Shown here piece by piece: positions 8,928 through 17,707 of a stretch of 64,000 bases of DNA. The notes under the pieces were generated by a model. That model saw only the letters and a program-made list of their open reading frames with translations. It did not search any database and was not told the origin of the DNA. Source of the DNA: an uncultured Paracoccaceae bacterium (GTDB lineage Bacteria > Pseudomonadota > Alphaproteobacteria > Rhodobacterales > Rhodobacteraceae). Made by a program: the position numbers and the translations under genes. Each line of letters begins with the position of its first letter. The first letter of the stretch is position 1. Where the stretch lies: the NCBI GenBank assembly GCA_947487205.1, contig CANKVU010000011.1, forward strand, positions 1-64,000. The letters run 5' to 3'.

Positions 8928-11654
8928 TCAGGCGGCCTGCGGCGTCGCGCCGGGCGCGCGCCGCTCGGCGTCATGGAGCAGCCCGCCCGGCCGGGTGTAG
9001 AAGGCCCAGGTGATGACGAGGCAGATCACGTAGAAGACCAGGAAGCCCCAGAGCGCGGCCACCGCGCTGCCGGTCATGGCGATCGAGGTGCCGTAGGCCT
9101 TGGGGATGAAGAAGGCGCCATAGGCGGCGATGGCACTGGTGAAGGCGATGATGGCCGCGCTCTCGCGCTCGGCCTGGCGTCGCTGATCCTGACCCGACAG
9201 GTCCGGCAGCAACCGCGGCACCTCGCGCGCCATGATGATCGGGATCATCTGGAAGGTGGAGGCATTGCCCACGCCGGTCAGGAAGAACAGCAGCATGAAG
9301 CAGGCGAAGAAGCCGAGGAACGCGCCCGGCGCGGCCGGATTGCCGAGGAAGAAGATCACCCCGAACACGGTCACGACCATTGCCGCGAAGGTCCAGAAGG
9401 TCACCCGCGCGCCACCATACTTGTCGGCCAGCCAGCCCGTGCCCGCCCGGCTCAGCGCCCCGATCAGCGGCCCGAGGAAGACGAATTGCAGTGCGTTGAC
9501 CTCGGGAAACTGCAGCCGGCTCAAGAGCGGGAAGCCGGCGGAATAGCCGATGAAGCTGCCGAAGGTCCCGGTGTAGAGGACGCACATCAGCCAGTTGTGC
9601 TTGCGGGTGAAGATCACCGCCTGCTCGCGGAAGCTGGCGCGGGCGTCGGCGATGTCGTTCATGCCGAGCCAGGCCGCCGCGGTCGCCGCGAGGATGAACG
9701 GCACCCAGACGAAGCCGGCGTTCTGCATCCAAAGCCGCTGGCCCTCGTCCGCCGCCTGCGGGGCACCCCCAAGCGCGCCGAAGACGCCCGCCGTGATGAC
9801 GATGGGCACCAGGAACTGCATCACCGACACGCCCAGGTTGCCCAGCCCCGCATTGAGAGCCAGCGCATTGCCCTTCTCGGCCTTGGGAAAGAAGAAGGCG
9901 ATATTGGCCATGGAGGAGGCGAAGTTGCCGCCCCCGAAGCCGCAGAGCAGCGCCAGGACGAGGAAGATCAGGTAGGGCGTCTCCGGCGTCTGCACCGCGT
10001 AGCCGATGCCGAGCGCGGGAAGCAGGAGCGAGGCCGTCGACAGCGTGGTCCAGAGCCGCCCGCCGAAGATCGGCACCATGAAGCTGTAGAAGATCCTGAG
10101 CGTCGCCCCCGACAGGCCCGGAAGCGCGGCGAGCCAGAACAGCTGCGACGAGGTGAAGTCGAACCCGATGGAGGGGAGGCGGGCCACAACGACCGACCAC
10201 ACCATCCAGACCGCGAAGGCGAGGAGGAGCGCCGGGATCGAGATCCAAAGGTTGCGCCGGGCGATGCGCTCGCCCTTCTCCTTCCAGAAGACGGGATCCT
10301 CGGGCCGCCAGTCCTCGATCACGCGCGGCATGGCCGTGCGCTCGGGGTGGTGGACCTCCTGCATCTCGGGCAGTTCCGGCAGGCCCTTGAGCGCCGGCCC
10401 CTGCGCCTTGCGCTCCATCACCCGGATCGAGACATGCATCCAGGCCAGCGCGATGGCGACGAGGAAGAACAGCAGCACGAAGCAGCTGGTGTAGATGCCG
10501 GTGAGGTCGAGAAGCGCGCCGAAGGCGATCGGCAGGACGAAGCCCCCGAGGCCCCCGATCATGCCGACGAGGCCGCCGACCGCGCCGACATTGTTGGGGT
10601 AGTAGACGGGGATGTGCTTGAACACGGCCGCCTTGCCGAGGCTCATGAAGAAGCCGAGCGCGAAGAGCACGATGACGAAGGGCCAGAATCCCATCTCGGT
10701 GGAGAAGGCGATCGGCCCGCCCACGCCCTGGATCACGTAGTCCGTGGGCGGGTAAGACAGCATGAACAGGAAGACGAGCGAGAAGCCGAAGGTCCAGTAC
10801 ATGACCGTGCGCGCGCCGAACCGGTCCGACAGGTGGCCACCATAGGCGCGGAACAGCGAGGCGGAGAGCGAGAAGCTGGCTGCGGCCATGCCCGCCGCTC
10901 GGATGTCGACGCCATAGACCTCGATCAGGTAATGCGGCAGCCACAGCGCCAGCGCCACGAAGGCCCCGAAGACGAAGAAATAGTAGAGCGAGAAGCGCCA
11001 GACCTGCAGCTTGCGCAGCGGCGCGAACTGCTCGGCGAGGCCCGGTGGCCGGGCGCCCGAGCGGCGCCGCTCCACCAGTTGCGGGTCGTCCTTCGCCAGA
11101 ACGAAGAAGGCGACGGCCAGGATTGCCAGCGCCCCGGCCCAGGCATAGGCCACGCCGTGCCAGCCGAAGCCGACCATGACGAAGGGGGCGACGAACTTCG
11201 TCACCGCCGCGCCCACATTGCCCGCTCCGAAGATTCCGAGCGCGGTGCCCTGCCGGCCGGCCTCGTACCAGCGCGAGACGTAGGCGACGCCGATGATGAA
11301 GGAGCCCCCGGCCAAGCCGACCCCCAGCGCGGCGAGAAGGTACATCGGGTAGCTGTCCGCCAGCGTCAGCGCCCAGGTCGCCAGCGCCGTCAGCAGCATC
11401 TGGGCGGTGAACACGATCCGACCGCCGTAGATCTCCGTTATCACGCCCAGAAAAAGGCGGCTGATCGAGCCGGTCAGGATCGGCGTCGCCACCAGCAGGC
11501 CGTACTGGAACTCGCTCAGTCCGAGCTCGGCCTTGATGGCGACCCCGATGATGGAAAATATCGTCCAGACCGCGAAACAGGCGGTGAAGGCTATGGTGCT
11601 GAAGGCAAGGGCGCGGTTCTGGTCCGGCCTCGAAATGCTGGCTTCCGTAACCAA
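8928..11654 (-). CDS. narK: Fused NarK1-NarK2 nitrate/nitrite transporter
   Basis: This 908-residue protein consists of two complete 12-helix major-facilitator units joined by a loop at about residues 410-450. The first half (IGVAIKAELGLSEFQYGLL) resembles NarK1-type nitrate/proton symporters. The second half (ARLPSIGFDFTSSQLFWLAA, then AGLGNLGVSVMQFLVPI) resembles NarK2-type nitrate/nitrite antiporters. The same fusion is known from Paracoccus. It would bring nitrate to cytoplasmic NarG and export nitrite. An FNR-type box lies about 60 bp upstream of the ATG. Confidence 0.95.
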   Translation of the reverse strand: MVTEASISRPDQNRALAFSTIAFTACFAVWTIFSIIGVAIKAELGLSEFQYGLLVATPILTGSISRLFLGVITEIYGGRIVFTAQMLLTALATWALTLADSYPMYLLAALGVGLAGGSFIIGVAYVSRWYEAGRQGTALGIFGAGNVGAAVTKFVAPFVMVGFGWHGVAYAWAGALAILAVAFFVLAKDDPQLVERRRSGARPPGLAEQFAPLRKLQVWRFSLYYFFVFGAFVALALWLPHYLIEVYGVDIRAAGMAAASFSLSASLFRAYGGHLSDRFGARTVMYWTFGFSLVFLFMLSYPPTDYVIQGVGGPIAFSTEMGFWPFVIVLFALGFFMSLGKAAVFKHIPVYYPNNVGAVGGLVGMIGGLGGFVLPIAFGALLDLTGIYTSCFVLLFFLVAIALAWMHVSIRVMERKAQGPALKGLPELPEMQEVHHPERTAMPRVIEDWRPEDPVFWKEKGERIARRNLWISIPALLLAFAVWMVWSVVVARLPSIGFDFTSSQLFWLAALPGLSGATLRIFYSFMVPIFGGRLWTTLSTASLLLPALGIGYAVQTPETPYLIFLVLALLCGFGGGNFASSMANIAFFFPKAEKGNALALNAGLGNLGVSVMQFLVPIVITAGVFGALGGAPQAADEGQRLWMQNAGFVWVPFILAATAAAWLGMNDIADARASFREQAVIFTRKHNWLMCVLYTGTFGSFIGYSAGFPLLSRLQFPEVNALQFVFLGPLIGALSRAGTGWLADKYGGARVTFWTFAAMVVTVFGVIFFLGNPAAPGAFLGFFACFMLLFFLTGVGNASTFQMIPIIMAREVPRLLPDLSGQDQRRQAERESAAIIAFTSAIAAYGAFFIPKAYGTSIAMTGSAVAALWGFLVFYVICLVITWAFYTRPGGLLHDAERRAPGATPQAA

Positions 11655-11713
11655 ACCGAATCTCCCTCGGGTTGTCCGCTAGCTGGGCATTGCCTGAATG
11701 TGGACACGCGCCC

Positions 11714-11727
11714 TTGATTCAGATCAA
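11714..11727 (-). promoter_or_regulatory. FNR/Nnr-type box upstream of narK
   Basis: TTGAT, four bases (TCAG), ATCAA: a perfect match to the Crp/Fnr-superfamily FNR consensus. The centre is about 66 bp before the narK ATG, which would place a transcription start near 11679 if it acts at the usual -41.5. It is the only such box seen before narK-narGHJI, so it probably makes the operon anaerobically inducible. Confidence 0.85.
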
Positions 11728-11758
11728 GTATTTTCTGTGAATGTTTTATCGGCTGCGA

Positions 11759-11784
11759 GATCCGGGCAGTTTCTTGCCCGGATC
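11759..11784 (-). terminator. Hairpin between hmp and narK
   Basis: A perfect 10-bp inverted repeat (GATCCGGGCA and its complement) with a 6-base loop begins 17 bp after the hmp stop. There is no clear T-run after it on the minus strand, so it may act as a weak terminator or RNA-stabilising hairpin separating hmp from the narK promoter. Confidence 0.5.
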
Positions 11785-11800
11785 CGCCGCGATCCGCGCC

Positions 11801-13009
11801 TCAGGCGGCCATCACTTCTTCCGCGGGACCGAAGTTCTCGTAATGGATGCGATCCGGTGGCACGCCTGCGCCGGCCAGTCCCCGCATGCAGGACGCCATG
11901 AACCCCGTGGGGCCGCAGACGAAGTACTCCGCTTCGTGGACAGGCGTATTGTCCCGCAGCCACTCCGGGGTGATGCGGCCGGCGCGGTCGAAATCCCGGC
12001 CGCGCAAGTCCGACGCTCGCGGCGCCTCGTAGAAGAGGGTGGCGCGCCTGGACCCGGAGCCGGTAAGGGCCCGGACATGATCCTTCATGGCATGGGTGGA
12101 CCCGTCGAGCGTCCCGTGGACGAACTGGACCGGTGCGTCCGGGCTGGCCGCCGCCAGCGCCTCGAGCATGGCGACCATCGGTGTCAGTCCGACGCCGCCG
12201 CTGAGCAGGACCACCGGTCGCTCCGGCGTCGCGGGCAGAACGAAATCCCCCGCCGGGGGCGCGACCGTCAGCATGTCCCCGGGAACGACCGCGTCATGCA
12301 GCCAGCCCGATACGATGCCACCGGGCTCGCGCTTGACCGAGATGCGATAGGTCTCGCCGTTCGGAGCGGCCGAGATGCTGTAGTTGCGCCGATACGTACC
12401 GCGGCCCGGCAGGTCCGCGGAGAAGGTCAGGTACTGCCCCGGCTGATGAACCACCACCGGACCGCCATCCGCCGGTCGCAGGACGAAGGAGGTGATGACA
12501 TCGCTTTCGCGGATCTTCTCGGCCACGACGAAGTCCCGCCACCCGGTCCAGCCGCCGCGACTGGCAGCGTTCTGCCGGTAAAGCTCCGCCTCGCGCCCGA
12601 TGAGCAGTTCGGCCAGGAACCAGTAGGCTTCGTCCCAGGCGGCCAGGACATCCCGGGTGGCCGCGTCTCCGAGCACCTCTTCGATCGCTTTCAGGAGGGC
12701 GCGTCCCACGTATGGGTAGTGCTCGGGCAGGATCTGCAGGCCCACATGCTTCTGCGCGATCCTCTCCACGGCAGGCGTCATGACCTGCAGGCGGTCGATG
12801 TTGCGGGCATAGGCGAGGATCGCGTCCGCGAGCGCCTTGGGCTGCGAGCCATCCGCGCCGTGGTGCGACTGGTTGAACAGGTCCCGGATATGCGCGTCCT
12901 CGAACAGGTATCCGTACATCGTCCGGGTGATCAGCAGGCCGTGGGCCTCGAGGGCCGGAACCGTCGCCTTCACCGTGTCGACCGTCGTTCGGCTGAGCTG
13001 GACTGTCAT
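11801..13009 (-). CDS. hmp: Flavohemoglobin, nitric oxide dioxygenase
   Basis: This 402-residue cytoplasmic enzyme converts NO and O2 to nitrate with NAD(P)H. The globin domain spans about residues 1-140, with proximal His88 in AQKHVGLQI, distal Tyr32 and Gln56 by alignment with E. coli Hmp. The FAD-binding part carries RNYSISAAPN, and the NAD domain carries LLSGGVGLTPMVAML and VCGPTGFM. The length is normal. It is divergent from the Rrf2-type regulator at 13151, and two NsrR-like operators lie in the shared 141-bp promoter region, so NO-induced derepression is likely. Confidence 0.95.
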   Translation of the reverse strand: MTVQLSRTTVDTVKATVPALEAHGLLITRTMYGYLFEDAHIRDLFNQSHHGADGSQPKALADAILAYARNIDRLQVMTPAVERIAQKHVGLQILPEHYPYVGRALLKAIEEVLGDAATRDVLAAWDEAYWFLAELLIGREAELYRQNAASRGGWTGWRDFVVAEKIRESDVITSFVLRPADGGPVVVHQPGQYLTFSADLPGRGTYRRNYSISAAPNGETYRISVKREPGGIVSGWLHDAVVPGDMLTVAPPAGDFVLPATPERPVVLLSGGVGLTPMVAMLEALAAASPDAPVQFVHGTLDGSTHAMKDHVRALTGSGSRRATLFYEAPRASDLRGRDFDRAGRITPEWLRDNTPVHEAEYFVCGPTGFMASCMRGLAGAGVPPDRIHYENFGPAEEVMAA

Positions 13010-13060
13010 GGTGGCTCCTTACTGGTATGCCGCAGGGCGGGGTTTCGGACCCGGCTTGCA

Positions 13061-13083
13061 AAGATGCGCTTTCGGTACACCTT
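13061..13083. promoter_or_regulatory. NsrR-like operator 1, hmp/nsrR intergenic region
   Basis: An 11-1-11 imperfect palindrome with left half AAGATGCGCTT and right half CGGTACACCTT, compared with the NsrR half-site AAGATGYATTT. The left half is close to consensus and the right half matches at about 7 of 11 positions. It lies about 50 bp upstream of the hmp start. Confidence 0.6.
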
Positions 13084-13109
13084 TACCCGTCCATAACCAC
13101 GCGGCGCCA

Positions 13110-13132
13110 ACCATGCAACGCAAATACATCTT
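13110..13132. promoter_or_regulatory. NsrR-like operator 2, hmp/nsrR intergenic region
   Basis: A second 11-1-11 element whose right half AAATACATCTT matches the NsrR consensus fully. The left half ACCATGCAACG is degenerate (about 6 of 11). It ends 18 bp before the regulator's ATG, in a good position for autorepression. Confidence 0.55.
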
Positions 13133-13150
13133 TAAATCGGAACCGACGCC

Positions 13151-13579
13151 ATGCGTCTGACGCGCTACACGGATTACAGTCTCCGGGTCTTGATGTACCT
13201 CGGCGCCCGGCCGGACCGGCTGGCCCGGATCGGGGAGATCTCCGAGGCCTACGGCATCTCCCGCAATCACCTCATGAAGGTGGTGCAGGACCTGGTGCGG
13301 CTGGGCTTCGTCACCAGCGTGAGAGGCCGCAAGGGGGGAATCCGCCTTGCGCGCGCTCCGGAGGAGATCAATGTCGGAGCGGTCGTGCGCGCGACCGAGG
13401 ACAGCTTCCAGGTGGCGCCGTGCGAGACCTGCGTCATCGCCCCGGCCTGCGGCCTGAAATGCGCCCTGGACGAAGCCGTCCGGGCCTTCCTCGCCGTGCT
13501 GGACACTTACACTCTCGCCACGCTTCCCGCGCGCCAGCTTGCCCTGGCCGACATCTTCCCGGAGGTCTCTGAGGTCTAG
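13151..13579 (+). CDS. nsrR: Rrf2-family nitric-oxide-sensing repressor, NsrR-like
   Basis: This 142-residue protein has an N-terminal winged helix (MRLTRYTDYSLRVLMYLGAR, then SRNHLMKVVQDLVRLGF). Its cysteines Cys91, Cys94, Cys100 and Cys104 (APCETC, PACGLKC) fall in the loop that holds the iron-sulfur cluster in NsrR. NO damages the cluster and releases DNA. Divergence from hmp and two matching operators between the genes support NsrR rather than IscR or RirA. The same motif occurs before the globin-nnrS-nnrU genes 4 kb away, which suggests one small regulon. Confidence 0.88.
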   Translation: MRLTRYTDYSLRVLMYLGARPDRLARIGEISEAYGISRNHLMKVVQDLVRLGFVTSVRGRKGGIRLARAPEEINVGAVVRATEDSFQVAPCETCVIAPACGLKCALDEAVRAFLAVLDTYTLATLPARQLALADIFPEVSEV

Positions 13580-13604
13580 GCGGGGGACGGGACGGACGAC
13601 ACGT

Positions 13605-14879
13605 TCAGAAGCGGATGAAGTCGAGCAGTTCCCCCTCCGGAACCCGCTCCGCATCCGCAGGGATCACGGCGAGCCCGTCCGCAGCAGCGAGAAGGCCCAC
13701 GCGCGCAGAGAAGGACGACGAGAGGAGCCCAACAATGTCGAGCCCGCCGGGGTCGCGTCCGAGGATCCGGGCAGGTCGGAACTCGCACCGTCCCGGGAAG
13801 CGGCTCAACCCGGATCCAAGGCGCACCCTGGACAGGCGCTCCCGCGGCGCCGCGATCCCCCCGAGCCGCTTCAGGACGGGGGCGCCGAGCATGTGCCAGG
13901 CCACGAAAGCCGCGACCGGGTTGCCGGGCAAGCCGACGAAGACCGCAGGTCCGATCCGACCCATCGCGACGGGCTTGCCGGGCTTCATAGCGATGCGCAA
14001 AGCGGCAATCTCGCCGCCGGCTCGACAGACCACGCCCCGCATGTGATCTTCATCCCCCACCGAAACGCCGCCCGTCGAGATGATCAGGTCGGCAGATTGC
14101 CCGAACGCGGAGGCCAGGGTTTCGGCCAGTTCATCGGGCCGGTCCGGGATCGCGCCGAGATCCACGACCTCGACCCAGGACTGCGTCAACGCCGCCGTCA
14201 GCATGGAGAGATTGCAGTTCCAGATCTGACCCGGCCCGAGAGCTGCACCGGGAGGACGCAGTTCTGAACCCGTGCTGAAGATCGCAACGCGCACCTTGCG
14301 CCGGACCTCGATCTCGGCGGCTCCGCAATAGGCCAGGGCGCAGGCCTGCCGCGGGCCGATCGCGATACCCGCAGGCAGGACGTCATCTCCCCGGCACAGA
14401 TCCTCGCCCCGCCGCCGGATATTGGATCCGGGGTCGGGACGCCGGCGCAGGGTGATCCGGCCGGCCCGGACATCCACGGCTTCCTGCGTGACCACGGCAT
14501 CCGCCTCGGACGCCACCGCGGCACCGGTCAGGATGCGCAGCGCGGTCCCCCGCGCGAAACCGGCGTCGGCCGGGTCTCCCGCGGCTGTCCGGCCTGAAAC
14601 CGGAAGGGTCCAGGGCCCGTCGCCGGTCAGATCGCGCGTTCTCAGGGCGTAACCGTCCATGGCCGAATTATTGAACATCGGCAGCGCCGCCGGTGCGGAT
14701 ACGGGACCGGCCAGCACACGATCGGTCGCTTGTTCGATCGGGAGCCATTCAGTCTCGCGAACGGGCAATGCGAGGTCTAACGCCATCGACACCGCTGTCT
14801 CGAACGGAATGAGCCCTCCGGCCTTTGCCTCCGCATCGCAGACGCAACCATCCGGAGTGAAGCGTTCGGAGGTGTTCAT
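13605..14879 (-). CDS. moeA: Molybdopterin molybdenumtransferase
   Basis: This 424-residue MoeA inserts molybdate into adenylylated molybdopterin in the last steps of molybdenum-cofactor synthesis. Family motifs are present: MFNNSAMDGYALR near the N-terminus, STGGVSVGDEDH in the MoCF domain and FVGLPGNPVAAF after it. The ATG at 14879 is preferred to an upstream in-frame ATG because AAGGAC precedes it by a few bases. It lies downstream of nnrU on the same strand with a 71-bp gap and may be cotranscribed. It plausibly serves NarG. Confidence 0.93.
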   Translation of the reverse strand: MNTSERFTPDGCVCDAEAKAGGLIPFETAVSMALDLALPVRETEWLPIEQATDRVLAGPVSAPAALPMFNNSAMDGYALRTRDLTGDGPWTLPVSGRTAAGDPADAGFARGTALRILTGAAVASEADAVVTQEAVDVRAGRITLRRRPDPGSNIRRRGEDLCRGDDVLPAGIAIGPRQACALAYCGAAEIEVRRKVRVAIFSTGSELRPPGAALGPGQIWNCNLSMLTAALTQSWVEVVDLGAIPDRPDELAETLASAFGQSADLIISTGGVSVGDEDHMRGVVCRAGGEIAALRIAMKPGKPVAMGRIGPAVFVGLPGNPVAAFVAWHMLGAPVLKRLGGIAAPRERLSRVRLGSGLSRFPGRCEFRPARILGRDPGGLDIVGLLSSSFSARVGLLAAADGLAVIPADAERVPEGELLDFIRF

Positions 14880-14950
14880 ACGAAGGTCCTTTCTGTGCAT
14901 CTGGCGGGCCGCATGCTGTCACTCACACTCGAGAGAGGCCTCCCGCGCGC

Positions 14951-15628
14951 TCATGGGAGAAAGCGCCAGTGAACGGCGATGCCGGCCAGCCACGGGTGGA
15001 GGGACATCAAGGCGAGGACCGCCGCGAGCCCGCCGACCAGACGCAGGGCGGCGTTTCGGGGATGGGGCAGGGTAGAGGGCCCTGCGCGCATCTCCGCGAG
15101 CTTCTGCCGCCAGGTATCCGGTCCCCACTCGCGTCTCCGGCGGCGGTCGAGGAGGCGCATGCCAAGCAGGGCAAACCCGGCGAAGCTGCCGAACATCACC
15201 ACATGGGCGAGATCCCCGTTCACCACGAGATGGGACGCGGACCACAAGACCAGTGCGAAGAGGACCGGGTGCCGGATCCAGCGCAGGAGGCCGGAGAAGC
15301 GCGGGTCGAAGTAGTCGTTTCGAGAGCCGCCGAAGGAGAACGGGTTGGGGCGGAACAGACCGAAAGCGAGAACCAGGGTCGCCGCGACCATCGCGCACAA
15401 CACCAACCAGTGCGCCCCGGGCGGCTCGGACCACAGCGGGACAACGGGAGCCAGGTCCGCCGCCCGGAAGACCGCGGCCAGCAACACGATCGACAGGGCG
15501 GAATAGGCAAGTCCGAACCCCCTCTGGCCAAGGCGGGACACCAGGTGAGGGCGCACGGAGGGGCGCACCGGGATCGCATGGAGCAAGTAGAACGCAGTGA
15601 GAGATGTCATGAAGCCTGTCCACCCCAC
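14951..15628 (-). CDS. nnrU: NnrU-family membrane protein
   Basis: This 225-residue protein has about six transmembrane helices. The NnrU pattern is clear: HAIPVRPSVRPHLVSRLGQR at the start, then FSFGGSRNDYFDPRFSGLLR, LLRWIRHPVLFALVLWSASH and LVVNGDLAHVVMFG. NnrU is linked genetically to nitrite/NO reduction, and its biochemical role is not settled; it is related to NnrU/isoprenylcysteine methyltransferase-like membrane proteins. The GTG at 15628 is chosen because GGAG precedes it across the nnrS stop and it gives the normal family length. The longer ATG frame overlaps nnrS by 200 bp. Confidence 0.85.
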   Translation of the reverse strand: MGWTGFMTSLTAFYLLHAIPVRPSVRPHLVSRLGQRGFGLAYSALSIVLLAAVFRAADLAPVVPLWSEPPGAHWLVLCAMVAATLVLAFGLFRPNPFSFGGSRNDYFDPRFSGLLRWIRHPVLFALVLWSASHLVVNGDLAHVVMFGSFAGFALLGMRLLDRRRRREWGPDTWRQKLAEMRAGPSTLPHPRNAALRLVGGLAAVLALMSLHPWLAGIAVHWRFLP

Positions 15629-15632
15629 GGGA

Positions 15633-16832
15633 TCACTCCATTCGCCGGGGTCGCAGAAGAAGACGCCCGTAGAGAGCGGAAAAGCCACCGAAAGCTGCAA
15701 TCCAGGTAACACCCGAGAAGACATAGAGGAGCGGGGCCAGCGCCGGGGTGAACGAGGCGAGGACGCGTGCCAGAACCGAAACGACCAGCATGACGTAGAT
15801 GGCGACCGTCGCTGCATCAATTGTGAGGGCACATCCCGTATGGGCCAGGGTCGCCCGGGTCATGACTGCGAGCGTCATCAGCCCGAGCGCCCCGGCCGTC
15901 CAGACATGCTGTGCCGCCGCCCTGTCCCACGCTTCGGGCCAAAGAATCGCCACGCCGAGCGCAAGCGCGCCGAGGGGCAGGAAGGCGTAGCCGGCATGCA
16001 GAACCAGGACCAGGGGCTCCGCCGCCGCGCGGGTTCCCCTCCACCTTGCCAGCCGCCAGCCGTGCAGCGCTCCGGCCAGCAAGAGGCAGAGGCCGGTCAT
16101 TGTCGATACGGGAGCCAGAACCCACACCGCTATCGCGAGACCAAGGATCATCAATGCCAGCGTGTCGAACGGCTGCATCGGTGGGACGGGTCGGGCTGAG
16201 CTGCCCTGCTTCACCAGCCAGTTGCGGGTAAAGGAGGGGACAATCCGTCCGCCGACCACGGCCACCATCCCGATGCCCGCCCCTAGCGCGAGCCGAAGGC
16301 CCATGCCTTGCGCCGCGTAGGCACCCCGCGCAGCCTCCCAGTGAAACAGGGCATTGCCGAGGATGAGAGCGCCGAGCAGGGCCAGCATAATCAGGTTGCG
16401 CCAGTTGCGTCCCCGGATGATCTCGCGCGCCATCACCACGGTAAGGACGACGAGGAACGAAAGATCGCTCAGGCCGACAAGGATCACCGGCAGATCCGCA
16501 GAGAACGCGACCGCGAGACGGCCGACGGCCCAGAGTGCGACCAGGCCGCACAAGGGCCAGCCGACGATCGGCAAACGGCCGGTCCAGTTCGGCACCGCGG
16601 TCAGCAGAAAGCCCGCGACAACCGCCCCGAGATACCCGAAGAGAAATTCGTGCGCGTGCCAGGAGACGGGATCGAATGCCGTCGGCAGGGTCGCAGCACC
16701 GTTCAGCATCGGTATCCAGAGCGCCATCGCCAGGGCGGCCCACATTCCCGCGCCGAGGAAGAACGGCCGAAATCCGTAGCTCAGGACGGCGGGCCCGGAC
16801 CAGTCGCGTATCTGTTCCGCGGTGCTCGTCAC
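15633..16832 (-). CDS. nnrS: NnrS heme-copper membrane protein
   Basis: This 399-residue, roughly twelve-helix membrane protein of the NnrS family starts MTSTAEQIRDWSGPAVLSYG. Diagnostic pieces are FRPFFLGAGMWAALAMALW, WHAHEFLFGYLGAVVAGFLL, LLTAVPNWTGRLPIVGWPL and GGRIVPSFTRNWL. NnrS relieves nitrosative stress in several proteobacteria and binds heme and copper. It overlaps the globin gene by 4 bp and is followed at once by nnrU, so the three form one NO-stress operon. A short nnrS-like fragment occurs elsewhere, at 44590-44834. Confidence 0.95.
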   Translation of the reverse strand: MTSTAEQIRDWSGPAVLSYGFRPFFLGAGMWAALAMALWIPMLNGAATLPTAFDPVSWHAHEFLFGYLGAVVAGFLLTAVPNWTGRLPIVGWPLCGLVALWAVGRLAVAFSADLPVILVGLSDLSFLVVLTVVMAREIIRGRNWRNLIMLALLGALILGNALFHWEAARGAYAAQGMGLRLALGAGIGMVAVVGGRIVPSFTRNWLVKQGSSARPVPPMQPFDTLALMILGLAIAVWVLAPVSTMTGLCLLLAGALHGWRLARWRGTRAAAEPLVLVLHAGYAFLPLGALALGVAILWPEAWDRAAAQHVWTAGALGLMTLAVMTRATLAHTGCALTIDAATVAIYVMLVVSVLARVLASFTPALAPLLYVFSGVTWIAAFGGFSALYGRLLLRPRRME

Positions 16833-17344
16833 GTGGCATCGCTCCCCTCGGTGTGCAGCCTTGCTTTGGGATGGAATGGAGCCGAGCGGAGGCGCGGAAC
16901 GGTTCCGGGGTCATCCCGATCGGCATCCTCCACCGCCAAGTGCAGCGATCGCGCGATACGTTCCGCGCGCTCAATGACATGCGTTGCACCGGCCGGCGGA
17001 CAGACCTCGCGGGCGGTTTCGCGGAAGAGGTGGAGCCACCGCTCGAAATGCGCCCATGTCACCGACAGACCAGCATGTTTCGGAACGGGAGCGCCGTCGT
17101 AGCGCCCGGTCATCAGGGCGACCGAGGACCAGAAGGAGACCATCTTCTCGAGATGCGGCCCCCAGTCATCGATCTTCGCCTTGAATACGGGCCCCAGAAC
17201 GGGATCCTGGCGGACCTTATTGTAGAAACCATGGACCAGATTGGCCAGGATCGCCTCGTCGAGGCCAGTCCGAGCCATGATTTCGGCGGTCCGGCCGGGT
17301 CGCGCGGAGAGGATCCGGGGGCGGGAAACCTGCGTCTGTGGCAT
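16829..17344 (-). CDS. Group III truncated hemoglobin
   Basis: This 171-residue globin of the trHb3 class has the family pattern FYNKVRQDPVLGPVFKAKI, DDWGPHLEKMVSFWSSV, KHAGLSVTWAHFERWLHLF. Group III globins often accompany NO-related genes, and a role in NO or oxygen chemistry is likely. There are about 25 extra residues at the N-terminus and a long charged C-terminal tail compared with a minimal trHb3. It is the first gene of the globin-nnrS-nnrU string, with a 4-bp overlap to nnrS. An NsrR-like operator lies 46 bp upstream. Confidence 0.9.
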   Translation of the reverse strand: MPQTQVSRPRILSARPGRTAEIMARTGLDEAILANLVHGFYNKVRQDPVLGPVFKAKIDDWGPHLEKMVSFWSSVALMTGRYDGAPVPKHAGLSVTWAHFERWLHLFRETAREVCPPAGATHVIERAERIARSLHLAVEDADRDDPGTVPRLRSAPFHPKARLHTEGSDAT

Positions 17345-17390
17345 GACACAACTCGACTGTGACCGTTACAGGCTCGGCAATAAGCCTTAA

Positions 17391-17413
17391 AAGTGGTATT
17401 GTAAATTCTTCTT
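17391..17413 (-). promoter_or_regulatory. NsrR-like operator 3, upstream of the globin-nnrS-nnrU operon
   Basis: On the minus strand an 11-1-11 palindrome reads AAGAAGAATTT, one base, CAATACCACTT. The left half matches the NsrR half-site AAGATGYATTT at 9 of 11 positions and the right half at 8 of 11. This is the best balanced of the three copies in the window. Confidence 0.65.
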
Positions 17414-17655
17414 TAATAAGGCGTCTCCACACGTGCTTGACGAGCTTCGTCGAGCAGAGATTGTGACAACCGTCTCCGGGGCAGGGACTATCGGAAATAT
17501 CCGGACGTCGCCCAGCATTATGCACCGGAGAAGACAGGCTTCGCTCTGCAACTGATCCAAGACAACCTTCGCCATCATGACCCATGGCAACCGGCGCATT
17601 GCGCGCGCACCCGGCGCCCTGGTTCGACAACTGGTGTTGAGCCATGGAGAGGACA
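17414..17655. other. Intergenic stretch before the first toxin-antitoxin module
   Basis: No supported gene was found on either strand. The short open frames here have no start with a ribosome site and no recognisable protein. The composition is mixed and lower in GC than the respiratory genes to its left. Confidence 0.5.
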
Positions 17656-17684
17656 TTGCCAGACTCCATATGAAGCGGTACTCT
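17656..17684 (+). promoter_or_regulatory. Sigma-70-like promoter of the first toxin-antitoxin pair
   Basis: TTGCCA, 17 bp, TACTCT. The spacing is ideal and both hexamers are close to consensus. The -10 ends 23 bp before the antitoxin ATG. Confidence 0.45.
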
Positions 17685-17707
17685 ATTGGAGCACCGCAAA
17701 GCCTGAG

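Noticed and set aside
8868-11717. 949-codon plus-strand frame opposite narK
   Set aside because: Antisense shadow with extreme Glu/Arg/His composition; narK on the other strand has clear transporter helices.
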